A stretch of DNA of 34,602 bases from Candidatus Uhrbacteria bacterium RIFOXYC2_FULL_47_19 (GCA_001791745.1 MGFG01000010.1:69573-104174), one strand, 5' to 3'; shown: positions 24,830 to 32,919, counted from the stretch's first letter. Notes: generated by a model not told the origin, from the sequence alone. Translations and numbers: made by a program.

Positions 24830-25474
24830 TTAAGCCTTAACAGCGGTAAACTTCTGCTCGATCTTGTCGGCAGCCTCTGGAGTCATGAGTAGATACTCAC
24901 TATTCAGTACATCCATGAAACCTAAATCACCAACATTACGCAGAGTAACACCAGGAATATTTCCAGTACTGCGACGTAATACAGCATCAGACTTATCGGA
25001 AACGGCCAATAACTTCTTTACGGTACTGAGTGGCAGTTTACCGATCACAGTAGCAAATTCCTTGGTCTTACCATCTTTCACTCCAAAAGACTCTATCAGT
25101 ATCAAGCGATCATTATTAACTAAATCAGATAAGGTCATCAGCATAGCCTGACGTTGTGTTTTGCGATTGACCTTCACTGAATAATCGCGCTCACTACGCG
25201 GACCAAAGGTTACACCGCCACCGACCCAGATCGGAGAACGAGACGAACCATGACGAGCTCGACCAGTCCCCTTCTGTTTCCACGGCTTCTTTCCACCACC
25301 AGATACATCACCCCTAGTCTTAGTATGAGCATACGAGCCGTGCGTGTTGGCCATCACACTAAGCATGACCTCGTGCACCACTTCAGGCTTCACATTGATG
25401 CCGAAAACATCATCGCGAAGATCCTTCTCCCCGACCGACTTACCTTCAGTATTGTAGATCTTTACTTTCGGCAT
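24830..25474 (-). CDS. rplD: 50S ribosomal protein L4
   Basis: An exit-tunnel protein and, in E. coli, the autoregulator of the S10 operon. The 214-residue protein has the tunnel loop motif THGSYAHTKTRGDVSGGGKKPWKQKGTGRARHGSSRSPIWVGGG. ATG 25474 (MPKVKIYN) is the family start; the frame is open to 25594 only through overlap with rplC. Confidence 0.95.
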   Translation of the reverse strand: MPKVKIYNTEGKSVGEKDLRDDVFGINVKPEVVHEVMLSVMANTHGSYAHTKTRGDVSGGGKKPWKQKGTGRARHGSSRSPIWVGGGVTFGPRSERDYSVKVNRKTQRQAMLMTLSDLVNNDRLILIESFGVKDGKTKEFATVIGKLPLSTVKKLLAVSDKSDAVLRRSTGNIPGVTLRNVGDLGFMDVLNSEYLLMTPEAADKIEQKFTAVKA

Positions 25475-25481
25475 ATGCTTA

Positions 25482-26120
25482 TCAGTTCCACGATTGACGC
25501 TTATCGAAACCACCAGAAACCAGTACCGACGCCCCACGAGCACCGGGTACTGCTCCTTTAATAGCCAAAACGCCGTTCTTGGTGTCGACGTCAATGATTT
25601 CCAGATTCTTTACGGTGACACGATCCGTACCCATACGACCAGCCATGCGCATACCTTTAAACACGCGCTCAATTCCACCAGAACCGATCGAACCAGGCAT
25701 ACGAAGATTATCCTTGTGTCCATGGGAGGCCGGACCACCCTTGAAACCGTGACGCTTAACCACACCTTGAAAGCCACACCCTTTCGAGGTGGCAGTAACA
25801 TGAACGAACTCACCAGGATTGAATTGCGCGACCTCAACTGTGTCTCCGATCTTAAAATCAGCGGCGGACTCAACCCGAAACTCACTTAGTTCCCGAGAGA
25901 GCTTACCACTGATCTTCATGTGTCCTTGCTGTGGCTTAGCCACGAGCTTCTGACGAATTTCGCCACAACCGAGTTGAACGGCCTCGTAGCCATCACTATC
26001 AGAGGTTTTAATCTGCGTAACCACACAGGGTGTAACTTGAAGCAGTGTAACCGGAACCACAGTACCGTCTGCACGGAACCGCTGTGTCATTTCCAGTTTC
26101 TTAGCGATGATGAACTTCAT
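25482..26120 (-). CDS. rplC: 50S ribosomal protein L3
   Basis: An assembly-initiator protein close to the peptidyl-transferase centre. The 212-residue protein begins MKFIIAKKLEMTQRF and contains the signature KGCGFQGVVKRHGFKGGPASHGHKDNLRMPGSIG. The frame remains open for another 145 codons upstream (to 26555), but that stretch has no L3-like sequence and contains hairpin repeats offset by 65 bases (not a multiple of 3). It is better read as leader. A GGAATAGGT element precedes ATG 26120. Confidence 0.95.
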   Translation of the reverse strand: MKFIIAKKLEMTQRFRADGTVVPVTLLQVTPCVVTQIKTSDSDGYEAVQLGCGEIRQKLVAKPQQGHMKISGKLSRELSEFRVESAADFKIGDTVEVAQFNPGEFVHVTATSKGCGFQGVVKRHGFKGGPASHGHKDNLRMPGSIGSGGIERVFKGMRMAGRMGTDRVTVKNLEIIDVDTKNGVLAIKGAVPGARGASVLVSGGFDKRQSWN

Positions 26121-26251
26121 ACCTATTCCATTATGCTCATGAACGTCTAACCAATGTTGATTCATGGTCGAGACTTCAGTGGAGCACTTATCTTGAAAGT
26201 AGTCTGTTTTTATTCGGTCGTTCTGACCGTAAATCGCCTTATAAACGAAAA

Positions 26252-26283
26252 GCCGGAACCCTCTTATTAGAGAAGCTTCCAGC
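26252..26283 (-). promoter_or_regulatory. Leader hairpin A (UAAUAAG loop, U-rich tail)
   Basis: On the minus strand, GCTGGAA/TTCCGGC closes an inner stem CTCT/AGAG around the loop; TTTTCGTTT follows, so it could act as an attenuator 132 bases before rplC. Confidence 0.5.
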
Positions 26284-26308
26284 CGTAGTCCGTCGGGAAT
26301 CGTATGCC

Positions 26309-26353
26309 GGACAGCTCGAGAGTCCACCTTATTAGTGAACTTTCCAGCCGTCC
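26309..26353 (-). promoter_or_regulatory. Leader hairpin B (UAAUAAG loop)
   Basis: On the minus strand, GGAC/GTCC, GCT/AGC and AGTTCAC/GTGGACT form an interrupted helix with loop TAATAAG. The 25-base segment around the loop is about 85% identical to hairpin A, while the stems differ. Confidence 0.5.
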
Positions 26354-26386
26354 GGTTCAGGATCACGGTCTTTGTAGGCCGTCCTG

Positions 26387-26448
26387 CCGACTCAGCGAAA
26401 CCTTGGCTTATTGTTCTTCGGAACGTTCCAATAGTGTAGGAGTTCCGG
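26387..26448 (-). promoter_or_regulatory. Leader hairpin C (AAUAAG loop), weaker
   Basis: On the minus strand, ACTC/GAGT and TTGG/CCAA can pair around a loop that contains ACAATAAG. It shares CTTATT and GAAC-TTCCA (plus strand) with hairpins A and B. Confidence 0.35.
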
Positions 26449-26700
26449 CGGTTTGATTGATCGAAGGCGGTTATTCTCCGTGGCCTATCAGGAGATGGCG
26501 GAGGTTTCCTTGACTCTTCCGTTCGTACAAACACGCACTGCGTATCTGTTTTCACTCAGCACCTACCCTGATACTTCTTTATTCCAAGGGCTGGTTTCTT
26601 GAACGACGCATCCGCGCCGCTCTACAAACAGTAAGATGTAAAGGTCTTTCTCCGTCTCTCCCGACAGACTTGATCTATTCGTTTCTCTATCTATCTACAA

Positions 26701-26809
26701 CGGCTTTCAGCATGGGATGAGCTGTGCCTGTCTGGAAGCAATTCTTTCAGCGAAGCGCACTTATCGGTGCGTTGAGCGAAGAATTGCTGAAGACGGGTGC
26801 AGATCGCCC
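26701..26809 (-). repeat. Shared hairpin element, copy 3 (rpsJ-rplC spacer)
   Basis: Conserved flanks on the plus strand are GGGATG-N4-TGTG-N2-TGTCTGG at one end and GAAGACGGGTGCA...CGCCC at the other. The core is a long stem AGCAATTCTT/AAGAATTGCT with an inner stem GCGCAC/GTGCGT. It begins about 20 bases after the rpsJ stop in the direction of transcription. Copies 1 and 2 lie after rpsG and fusA. Confidence 0.65.
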
Positions 26810-26828
26810 ATTATGGAAGCCAGATTCA

Positions 26829-27176
26829 CTACATTTTGATCTCTACGTCGACACCAGCCGGCAAATTCAAATTCGTCAGTGCTTCGACGGTCTTGGGGGT
26901 CGGATCATAGAGGTCAACCAAACGCTTGTGCACGCGCATCTCGTACTGATCACGAGAATCTTTGTGCACGAACGTAGAACGGTTGACCGTATATCTCCTT
27001 TTTTCCGTCGGAAGAGGCACTGGACCTCTGACTACCGCACCTGTCCTCTCCGCAGTCTCAATGATCGTGCGGGTGGTTTGGTCGATAATCTTATGGTCAT
27101 AAGCACGAATTCTAATACGAATTCTCTGCCTTGCCTCATCGTCAGTCTTCTTCGTTGTCTTCTTCTCAACGTCCAT
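26829..27176 (-). CDS. rpsJ: 30S ribosomal protein S10
   Basis: A 30S-head protein that also serves as NusE in antitermination. The 115-residue protein has the S10 core ([41 protein letters not shown], then [21 protein letters not shown]). A Lys/Thr/Asp-rich N-terminal extension of about 14 residues makes it slightly longer than usual. It follows tuf by 48 bases, in the str-cluster arrangement, and is cut off from rplC by a 708-base spacer. Confidence 0.96.
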   Translation of the reverse strand: MDVEKKTTKKTDDEARQRIRIRIRAYDHKIIDQTTRTIIETAERTGAVVRGPVPLPTEKRRYTVNRSTFVHKDSRDQYEMRVHKRLVDLYDPTPKTVEALTNLNLPAGVDVEIKM

Positions 27177-27224
27177 CGCCGTAGAGTTTAGTGGTAAAGA
27201 CCGCTTTACGTCAATGGTCTACCG

Positions 27225-28412
27225 TTACTTCAGAATCTTGGTGACTGTGCCAGCTCCAACGGTCCGACCACCCTCACGGATAGCGAACCTCATCTTCTCC
27301 TCGAGAGCTACGACCGAAATCAGCTTGACGGTACAGTTAACAGTATCGCCAGGCATGACCATTTCAGTACCCTCCGGTAACACGACCTCACCGGTCACGT
27401 CCGTGGTTCGGATGTAGAACTGTGGCTTGTAACCCTTGAAGAATGGCTTGTGACGACCACCTTCTTCCTTAGTCAAGGCGTAGACCTGGGCCTCGAACTC
27501 AGTGTGTGGCTTAACTGAACCAGTCTTAGCTAGAACCATACCGCGTTCCACTTCATCCTTCTTGGTACCACGGAGTAGGATGCCAGCATTGTCTCCAGCA
27601 CGACCCTCGTCGAGCTGTTTGTTGAACATTTCGATACCGGTCACAGTTGTCTTTCTGGTATCTCCTAGACCAATAATCTCAACCTCTTCGCCAACTTTGA
27701 TCATACCGCGCTCGATACGACCGGTAACCACCGTGCCGCGACCCTCAATACTGAACACGTCCTCAATCGGCATCAAGAATGGCTTGTCAATATCGCGAGT
27801 TGGTTCTGGAATAAATTCGTCGAGCTTGTCTAAAAGCTCTAATACCGGCTTAGCATCGTCTCCGGCAGGGTTGTTCAGAGCCTTAAGCGCCGAACCACGC
27901 ACGATCGGGGTGGTGTCTCCCGGGAAATCATATTTCTTTAATAGATCACGAATTTCCTCTTCGACTAGATCGATGAGTTCCGGATCCTCTACCTGATCAA
28001 CTTTGTTCAAGAAGACGACAATGTGAGGCACGCCGACCTGATGGGCCAGCAGAATGTGCTCGCGAGTCTGAGGCATGGGGCCGTCAGCAGCCGAAACAAC
28101 CAAGATGGCACCATCCATCTGAGCGGCACCAGTGATCATGTTCTTGATGTAGTCGGCGTGGCCGGGGCAGTCAACGTGCGCGTAGTGACGCTTCGCAGTC
28201 TCATACTCGCAGTGAGCGGTAGCAATAGTGATACCACGAGCCTTTGACTCCGGAGCCTTGTCCAGGTCGTCGACGCTCTTGTCCTGAGCGATGCCGCCAG
28301 TAGTCTTCAATACCTGCAGGATAGCGGCCGTAAGAGTGGTCTTACCGTGGTCAACATGACCGATGGTGCCCACATTCACGTGCGGCTTACTGCGATCGAA
28401 TTTCTCCGCCAT
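27225..28412 (-). CDS. tuf: Translation elongation factor Tu
   Basis: A GTPase that delivers aminoacyl-tRNA to the ribosome. The 395-residue protein is full length, with G1 GHVDHGKT (18-25), the switch-[11 protein letters not shown]3 DCPGHADY and G4 NKVDQ. Domains 2 and 3 end with [11 protein letters not shown]. It has its own strong promoter (28549-28578) and a structured leader of about 130 nt, so it can be made in excess over fusA. Start context CATATG without a Shine-Dalgarno sequence. Confidence 0.98.
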   Translation of the reverse strand: MAEKFDRSKPHVNVGTIGHVDHGKTTLTAAILQVLKTTGGIAQDKSVDDLDKAPESKARGITIATAHCEYETAKRHYAHVDCPGHADYIKNMITGAAQMDGAILVVSAADGPMPQTREHILLAHQVGVPHIVVFLNKVDQVEDPELIDLVEEEIRDLLKKYDFPGDTTPIVRGSALKALNNPAGDDAKPVLELLDKLDEFIPEPTRDIDKPFLMPIEDVFSIEGRGTVVTGRIERGMIKVGEEVEIIGLGDTRKTTVTGIEMFNKQLDEGRAGDNAGILLRGTKKDEVERGMVLAKTGSVKPHTEFEAQVYALTKEEGGRHKPFFKGYKPQFYIRTTDVTGEVVLPEGTEMVMPGDTVNCTVKLISVVALEEKMRFAIREGGRTVGAGTVTKILK

Positions 28413-28721
28413 ATGGCTTGCTTACGCGATTATTCTCCCTGAGGAGAGGCCGAACAGACCATCCTCGGGCTTGATATTTATAAGATAGTAGACTGTCCGA
28501 CCGTCCGGATGGGCTTTTTGTTCAGCACCAACCTGGAAAGCACAGCGCAGTATACACTGAAAAGAAAAAATTTGGCAAGGGGTCGGTTGGCGTACTCCGG
28601 ACCGTCTCCGACGACCCAGCTTGCCCTCCGTCTCCTGCCAAATGCTCATTCCCTTTTTTCGACAACGAAATGAGCTTGGGTAGGAGGACCGGAAATGCAT
28701 TTTTCCGCTCAACTAACAACC
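28413..28721 (-). other. tuf upstream region with promoter and leader
   Basis: A 309-base spacer between the Phd-like gene and tuf. Nearest the upstream gene is a hairpin GCTCATT/AATGAGC (28645-28676) without a T run. The tuf promoter follows. The leader can form GCCCATCCGGACGGTCGGAC-type and CTCCTCAGGGAG-type local hairpins. Short frames across it look like shadows. Confidence 0.6.
28549..28578 (-). promoter_or_regulatory. tuf promoter
   Basis: On the minus strand, TTGCCA (plus 28573-28578), an 18-bp AT-rich spacer and TATACT (plus 28549-28554). It gives a leader of about 130 nt. Confidence 0.75.
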
Positions 28722-29279
28722 CTATTCGATCGGCTCCAGATAGAACCGGGCTTCCTCTTCAGGCTCGTCTGACCACTGAGCCGCCGATTTGGCCGGTGGT
28801 GATACAGACTGCTGAACAGTAGCTTGGTTCTGAATCTGTGATTCGTTCTGAAACGATGACTTGGTCATCGACTCAATAACGTTCTTCACAGATGACTGGA
28901 TACCGATTTCGCGGTTTATATTAGCCCCGGTTTTGACTGCTGTCAAGTGTTCTAACCCGGACCGATCAGGTTCTGGAAATTGAGGATGAGATGACTCGGT
29001 CGAGCGGGCTGTTGATAGAGGTTCAACCGGAGCTGACTCGATCTTAGTTACTGGACGAACAACGTCATTGCGCGATGGTGTAGAACTCGGTTGTTCAGGA
29101 GTTGAAACAATTTCTGATTGAGAGCTCACCAGCTGCTCACCAGCCTGATTCAATAATCGTTCGTAAGCGGCCAAGTCCATGACCACTACTGCATTATCGC
29201 TCGATGGGTCGGCCAGAATCAACCGATCGCCAGTTTTCCTTACGAGTTCAATCAGTCTAAATACGAGTTGTGTATCCAT
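28722..29279 (-). CDS. Phd/YefM-like N-terminal domain with disordered tail
   Basis: A 185-residue protein. Residues about 8-45 (LIELVRKTGDRLILADPSSDNAVVVMDLAAYERLLN) resemble the fold signature of Phd/YefM antitoxin-type DNA-binding proteins, which usually ends in a V-V-x-M/S-x-x-x-Y-x-x-L pattern. The rest is Ser/Pro/Gln/Glu-rich, low complexity and probably disordered. No toxin gene adjoins it. It sits between fusA and tuf with its own promoter, whose spacer contains a perfect palindrome, which suggests autoregulation. Homology is by motif only; it could instead be a lineage-specific protein of unknown role. Confidence 0.6.
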   Translation of the reverse strand: MDTQLVFRLIELVRKTGDRLILADPSSDNAVVVMDLAAYERLLNQAGEQLVSSQSEIVSTPEQPSSTPSRNDVVRPVTKIESAPVEPLSTARSTESSHPQFPEPDRSGLEHLTAVKTGANINREIGIQSSVKNVIESMTKSSFQNESQIQNQATVQQSVSPPAKSAAQWSDEPEEEARFYLEPIE

Positions 29280-29305
29280 AAAAAAATATCCTTAATTGAA
29301 GACTT

Positions 29306-29333
29306 ATCTTAGATCATCGGGGGATGATGTCAA
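29306..29333 (-). promoter_or_regulatory. Promoter and palindromic operator of the Phd-like gene
   Basis: On the minus strand, TTGACA (plus 29328-29333), a 16-bp spacer and TAAGAT (plus 29306-29311). The spacer contains the perfect inverted repeat ATCATC-CCCC-GATGAT (29313-29328), well placed to act as an operator. Confidence 0.65.
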
Positions 29334-29410
29334 GCCGAGTGAAAAACAACTTTTTGCCAACTTTGACTGCCTGACCTGAGAAGGCAGCCGTTGTCACCCC
29401 GACAAAACCA

Positions 29411-29457
29411 AAAAACCGCCGGAGGTGGTGTCACCAAGACACCAACCGTCCGACGGT
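29411..29457 (-). terminator. Terminator after fusA
   Basis: A long stem of about 18 bp with two small bulges, GGTGTC-TTGGT-GACACC at its tip and ACCG/CGGT at its base. It is followed on the minus strand by TTTTTTGGTTTTG. The plus side has CTTTTTCATTTT, so it may work both ways. Confidence 0.85.
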
Positions 29458-29470
29458 CTTTTTCATTTTC

Positions 29471-29534
29471 TGAGCTAGCGAAGGACGAAGACAGGTGCAA
29501 TGCGCCCGCAGCGAAAACCGCAGCTACTTTTTAC
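29471..29534. repeat. 64-bp direct repeat, distal copy
   Basis: Identical over 64 bases to 29624-29687 and 153 bp from it. It contains the right end of hairpin element copy 2 and a copy of the fusA stop-codon region. Confidence 0.9.
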
Positions 29535-29549
29535 AATCCGATCTTCAAA

Positions 29550-29660
29550 GGCGGGTTTCGATACGGGATGCAGTGTGTTTGTCTGGAGTCCGTCGCGACG
29601 CGAGCCGTACTAGACAAGTACGGTGAGCTAGCGAAGGACGAAGACAGGTGCAATGCGCCC
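29550..29660 (-). repeat. Shared hairpin element, copy 2 (after fusA)
   Basis: Plus-strand flanks GCGGGTTTCGATACGGGATG, then TGTG and TGTCTGG; the other end is GAAGACAGGTGCA...CGCCC. The core pairs as GTCC/GGAC, CGC/GCG and CCGTAC/GTACGG. Confidence 0.65.
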
Positions 29661-29687
29661 GCAGCGAAAACCGCAGCTACTTTTTAC
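29624..29687. repeat. 64-bp direct repeat, copy overlapping the fusA 3' end
   Basis: Includes the last two codons (AAA AAG) and the TAG stop of fusA. Identical to 29471-29534. Confidence 0.9.
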
Positions 29688-31755
29688 CTTCTTTGATTTG
29701 CTCGGCAATGTTATTCGGCACCTCATCGTAGAAACTAAACTCCATCGAGTAGGAGGCGCGCCCTTGGGTCATGGACCGTAACTGAGTTGCATAACCAAAC
29801 ATCTCCGAAAGCGGTACCAAAGCGTCAACGATCTTAGCATTACCTCGATCGCGCATTTCTTTGATCTGTCCGCGTTTAGATGAAAGGTCACCAATAACGT
29901 CGCCCATGAAGTCTTCTGGTGTAATCACCTCAACACCCATGATCGGCTCGAGCATTACCGGACTTGCTTTGCGACAAGCATCTTGGAAAGCCATAGATGC
30001 CGCCACCTTGAAAGCGATTTCACTCGAGTCAACGTCATGATAAGAGCCGTCATACAACTCGACCTCGATGTCGACCAATGGATAACCGGCGATAACACCC
30101 TTGTCCATAGCCTCGCGACAACCCTTTTCAATAGCCGGAATAAATTCGCGTGGAATAACACCACCTTTAATTGCATCTTTGAACGTAAAGCCACTCCCCT
30201 TCACCTCAGACGGTCTAAGCTTCAAGTAACAATGACCATACTGACCACGACCACCAGACTGCTTGATGTACTTACCTTCAGCCTGAGCCTCGGTACGAAT
30301 AGTCTCACGATAAGCAACCTGAGGTTTACCGACAGTACACTCCACCTTGAACTCACGCTTCATGCGATCAACGATGATGTCGAGATGCAGCTCACCCATG
30401 CCAGAAATAATGGTCTGCAAAGTCTCGGTGTCAGTTCGTACTCGGAAAGTCGGATCTTCCTCAGCCAACTTCAAGAGAGCACCATCCATCTTCTCCTGAT
30501 CGACCTTAGTCTTCGGTTCCACAGCCAGCGAAATAACCGGCTCAGGGAAAGTCATCTTCTCTAAGACAATCGGATTCTTTTCGTCACACAAAGTGTCACC
30601 AGTGAAAGTCTTCTTGAAACCCACAGCTGCAGCAATATCGCCAGCCATGATCTCATCTACATCTTCACGCGAGTTAGCATGCAGACGAACAATCCGACCC
30701 ACACGCTCGCGGTCACCAGTCGTGGTGTTCAACACATAACTACCGGCCTTGATGATGCCAGAATAAACACGGAAAAAGCACAACTTACCAACAAACGGAT
30801 CAGCTGCAACCTTGAAGGCCAACGCAGCCAAAGGCTCGTTATCATCGGTTTTACGGAACAACTCTTTCTCCGGATTCTCTGGATCGATTCCTTTGACTGG
30901 CGGAACATCCAGAGGTGAAGGCAGATAATCATTCACTGCATCGAGCAACTTCTGAACACCCTTATTCTTGAGCGCTGTACCACAAAGCACGGGCACAATA
31001 TCCAAACTGATCGTTGCCTTACGCAGAACACGTTTCAGATCATCAATCGGAATTTCTTCACCAGCCAAATACTTATTCATCATCTCCTCATCATTTTCGA
31101 CGATGGCCTCGATCAACTTACCACGCCACTCTTCGGCCAGAGCCTTCATGTCTTCTGGTACATCTGTCTCCTCGACATCCTTCCCTAAGTCGTCCTTATA
31201 AATGAAGGCACGCATCTTAAGCAGATCGACGATGCCACTAAAATTGCTCTCTGTACCTATCGGCAGTTGGAGCGGATAAGCATTGGTAGTCAGACGATCA
31301 TGGATCGACTTGAGGTCGGCATAAAAGTCGGCTCCAGTTCGATCGAGCTTGTTAATGAAGCACATCCGCGGTACATGAAAATCATCGGCGTAATGCCAGT
31401 TGGTCTCGGACTGTGGCTCGACTCCAGCTACACCATCGAAGATAACAACTGCGCTATCCAGCACACGTAACGATCGTTTAACCTCGACTGTGAAGTCGAT
31501 ATGTCCAGGGGTGTCGATGATATTAATCTGATGGTCCTTCCAGAAACAGGTCGTCGCAGCGGCGGTAATAGTAATACCACGCTCGCGCTCCTGCTCCATC
31601 CAATCCATCTCGGCCGCACCCTCGTGTACTTCACCAATTTTGTGCTTTTTTCCGGTATAAAAGAGCACACGTTCAGACACTGTGGTCTTACCGGCATCAA
31701 TGTGAGCAATAATGCCGATGTTACGAATTTTCTCTAGTGGAAATTGCCTAGGCAT
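29677..31755 (-). CDS. fusA: Translation elongation factor G
   Basis: A GTPase that drives translocation and, with RRF, ribosome recycling. The 692-residue protein is full length with G1 AHIDAGKTT (17-25), G3 DTPGHIDF, G4 [10 protein letters not shown] and the C-terminal domains IV-V, including SGRGQYGH and [20 protein letters not shown] 31755 ([14 protein letters not shown]) is the family start; the frame runs on to 31806 without support. The last codons and TAG lie inside a 64-bp direct repeat. Confidence 0.98.
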   Translation of the reverse strand: MPRQFPLEKIRNIGIIAHIDAGKTTVSERVLFYTGKKHKIGEVHEGAAEMDWMEQERERGITITAAATTCFWKDHQINIIDTPGHIDFTVEVKRSLRVLDSAVVIFDGVAGVEPQSETNWHYADDFHVPRMCFINKLDRTGADFYADLKSIHDRLTTNAYPLQLPIGTESNFSGIVDLLKMRAFIYKDDLGKDVEETDVPEDMKALAEEWRGKLIEAIVENDEEMMNKYLAGEEIPIDDLKRVLRKATISLDIVPVLCGTALKNKGVQKLLDAVNDYLPSPLDVPPVKGIDPENPEKELFRKTDDNEPLAALAFKVAADPFVGKLCFFRVYSGIIKAGSYVLNTTTGDRERVGRIVRLHANSREDVDEIMAGDIAAAVGFKKTFTGDTLCDEKNPIVLEKMTFPEPVISLAVEPKTKVDQEKMDGALLKLAEEDPTFRVRTDTETLQTIISGMGELHLDIIVDRMKREFKVECTVGKPQVAYRETIRTEAQAEGKYIKQSGGRGQYGHCYLKLRPSEVKGSGFTFKDAIKGGVIPREFIPAIEKGCREAMDKGVIAGYPLVDIEVELYDGSYHDVDSSEIAFKVAASMAFQDACRKASPVMLEPIMGVEVITPEDFMGDVIGDLSSKRGQIKEMRDRGNAKIVDALVPLSEMFGYATQLRSMTQGRASYSMEFSFYDEVPNNIAEQIKEGKK

Positions 31756-31819
31756 AAGTTGAATGATTGAAAAATCTTGGCGCTCTCTCTCAAGCAGAAC
31801 TACCAAGGACTTTCGAAGT

Positions 31820-31863
31820 GGAATGAGATGCGTCTACTCTAATTTCCATTAGAATCTCATTCC
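31820..31863 (-). promoter_or_regulatory. Long intercistronic hairpin upstream of fusA
   Basis: On the minus strand, GGAATGAGAT-TCTAAT / ATTAGA-(8-nt bulge)-ATCTCATTCC forms 16 bp around a GGAA loop. It starts at an AGGAGG-like sequence and lies 65 bases before the fusA ATG. There is no T run, so it is not a terminator. It may be a regulatory or processing site. Confidence 0.6.
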
Positions 31864-31869
31864 CTCCTA

Positions 31870-31970
31870 GCGGTTTCCGAAACAGAATGAAGTGTATCTG
31901 GTTGAATTGGATGACGGCGTAAGTCGTACTGAAAGAACACGACGAAATAAGAACAGAAAGCCAGATGTAC
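31870..31970 (-). repeat. Shared hairpin element, copy 1 (rpsG-fusA spacer)
   Basis: On the plus strand, GAAGT-GT-ATCTGG pairs with CCAGAT-GT-ACTTC (11 bp with a 2x2 internal loop), and an inner stem GTCGT/ACGAC lies within. The flank GCGGTTTCCGAAACAGAATG matches the flank of copy 2. Confidence 0.6.
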
Positions 31971-31996
31971 TTCGTCTGTTATAAAAGCCACTATGA

Positions 31997-32464
31997 TTAA
32001 CGAGCAAAGTGAGCAAAGGCCCGATTGGCCTCAGCCATACGATGGACGTCCTGCCTCTTCTTGACAGCGTCACCTTCACCTTCGGCTGCAGCTAGAAGCT
32101 CAGCAGCGAGGCGATCAGACATTGGACGACCTTTTTTACTACGAGCGATCGATAATATCCAACGGAAAGCCAGTGCATAACGACGTTCGCCACGCACCTG
32201 CATCGGAATTTGATAGTTAGCGCCACCGACCCGTTTGGACTTAACCTCGACCGACGGCATAACGTTCTTGATAGCTAGATCGAATAACTCCAGCGGATCA
32301 CGACCAGTCTTTTCGCCCATCTTGTCGAACGCGCCGTAGACCACACGCTGAGCCACGGTCTTTTTGCCATCATGCATGACGTAATTAATGAATCGGGCGA
32401 CAGTCTCATTCCGGTACTTAGGATCCGGAGCGACGACGCGCCTTGGTGCCTTTTTACCTCTCAT
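31997..32464 (-). CDS. rpsG: 30S ribosomal protein S7
   Basis: A primary 16S 3'-domain binding protein and, in E. coli, the autoregulator of the str operon. The 155-residue protein is full length: MRGKKAPRRVVAPDPKYRNETVARFINYVMHDGKK, VGGANYQIPMQV and KKRQDVHRMAEANRAFAHF. It follows rpsL by 26 bases; the 241-base spacer to fusA is structured. Confidence 0.97.
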   Translation of the reverse strand: MRGKKAPRRVVAPDPKYRNETVARFINYVMHDGKKTVAQRVVYGAFDKMGEKTGRDPLELFDLAIKNVMPSVEVKSKRVGGANYQIPMQVRGERRYALAFRWILSIARSKKGRPMSDRLAAELLAAAEGEGDAVKKRQDVHRMAEANRAFAHFAR

Positions 32465-32490
32465 ATCAGTATTAGCTTGTGGAAGGTGAC

Positions 32491-32919
32491 TTAGGACTTA
32501 GCAGCCTTGGGCCGCTTGGTACCGTAAACCGATCGGCTACGCCGACGACCTTCGACACCCTGTGAATCGTAAACACCGCGAACAATGTGATAACGGACAC
32601 CAGGTAAGTCTTTGACCCGACCACCACGAAGCATGACGATCGAGTGCTCCTGTAGGTTGTGTCCAACACCTGGAATGTAAGCGGTCACCTCCATACCGTT
32701 CGACAAACGAACACGGGCGATCTTACGCAGGGCTGAGTTAGGTTTCTTTGGGGTCATGGTTGTGACCTTGACGCACACACCACGCTTGAATGGCGAACCC
32801 TTTGGCAGGTCGGTCTTCTTGCGGTGCAGAGTGTCGGCTGTGAACTGCAAAGCCGGAGTCTTGGACTTGACCTTGGTGGTTCGTCGGCCCTTTCTGACCA
32901 ATTGGTTAGTTGTAGGCAT
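32491..32919 (-). CDS. rpsL: 30S ribosomal protein S12
   Basis: A decoding-centre protein; mutations in this family confer streptomycin resistance. The 142-residue protein has [32 protein letters not shown] and [16 protein letters not shown]-type signatures (here [20 protein letters not shown]). The conserved lysines in [11 protein letters not shown] and in GGRVKDLPG are the wild-type, drug-sensitive residues. ATG 32919 is the family start. It is the first gene of the str cluster. Confidence 0.97.
   Translation of the reverse strand: MPTTNQLVRKGRRTTKVKSKTPALQFTADTLHRKKTDLPKGSPFKRGVCVKVTTMTPKKPNSALRKIARVRLSNGMEVTAYIPGVGHNLQEHSIVMLRGGRVKDLPGVRYHIVRGVYDSQGVEGRRRSRSVYGTKRPKAAKS

Larger units (their letters stand above)
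26121..26828 (-). other. Structured 708-base spacer between rpsJ and rplC
   Basis: Normally rpsJ and rplC are nearly adjacent. Here 708 bases separate them with no convincing gene and no clear rho-independent terminator. Read in the direction of transcription, the spacer holds the third copy of the shared hairpin element (26701-26809). A stretch with nothing recognisable follows, then a series of hairpins (26387-26448, 26309-26353, 26252-26283, 26216-26230) before the L3 start. I see no strong sigma-70 promoter, so it is probably transcribed as an intercistronic leader. Confidence 0.7.
29280..29676. other. fusA downstream region: duplications, terminator, promoter
   Basis: A 397-base spacer. 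From the fusA side it holds hairpin element copy 2, a 64-bp perfect direct duplication, a strong bidirectional terminator (29411-29457), and the promoter of the Phd-like gene. A plus-strand frame at 29391-29696 crosses both repeats and is not credible as a gene. Confidence 0.75.

Noticed and set aside
26121-26555. 145-residue N-terminal extension of L3
   Set aside because: No L3-like sequence; the internal repeats are offset by 65 bases, so they are not in the same frame; MKFIIAKK is the normal L3 start.
29391-29696. Plus-strand 101-residue frame containing a repeated peptide
   Set aside because: The peptide repeat simply reflects the 64-bp DNA duplication; the frame crosses a terminator and the antisense end of fusA.
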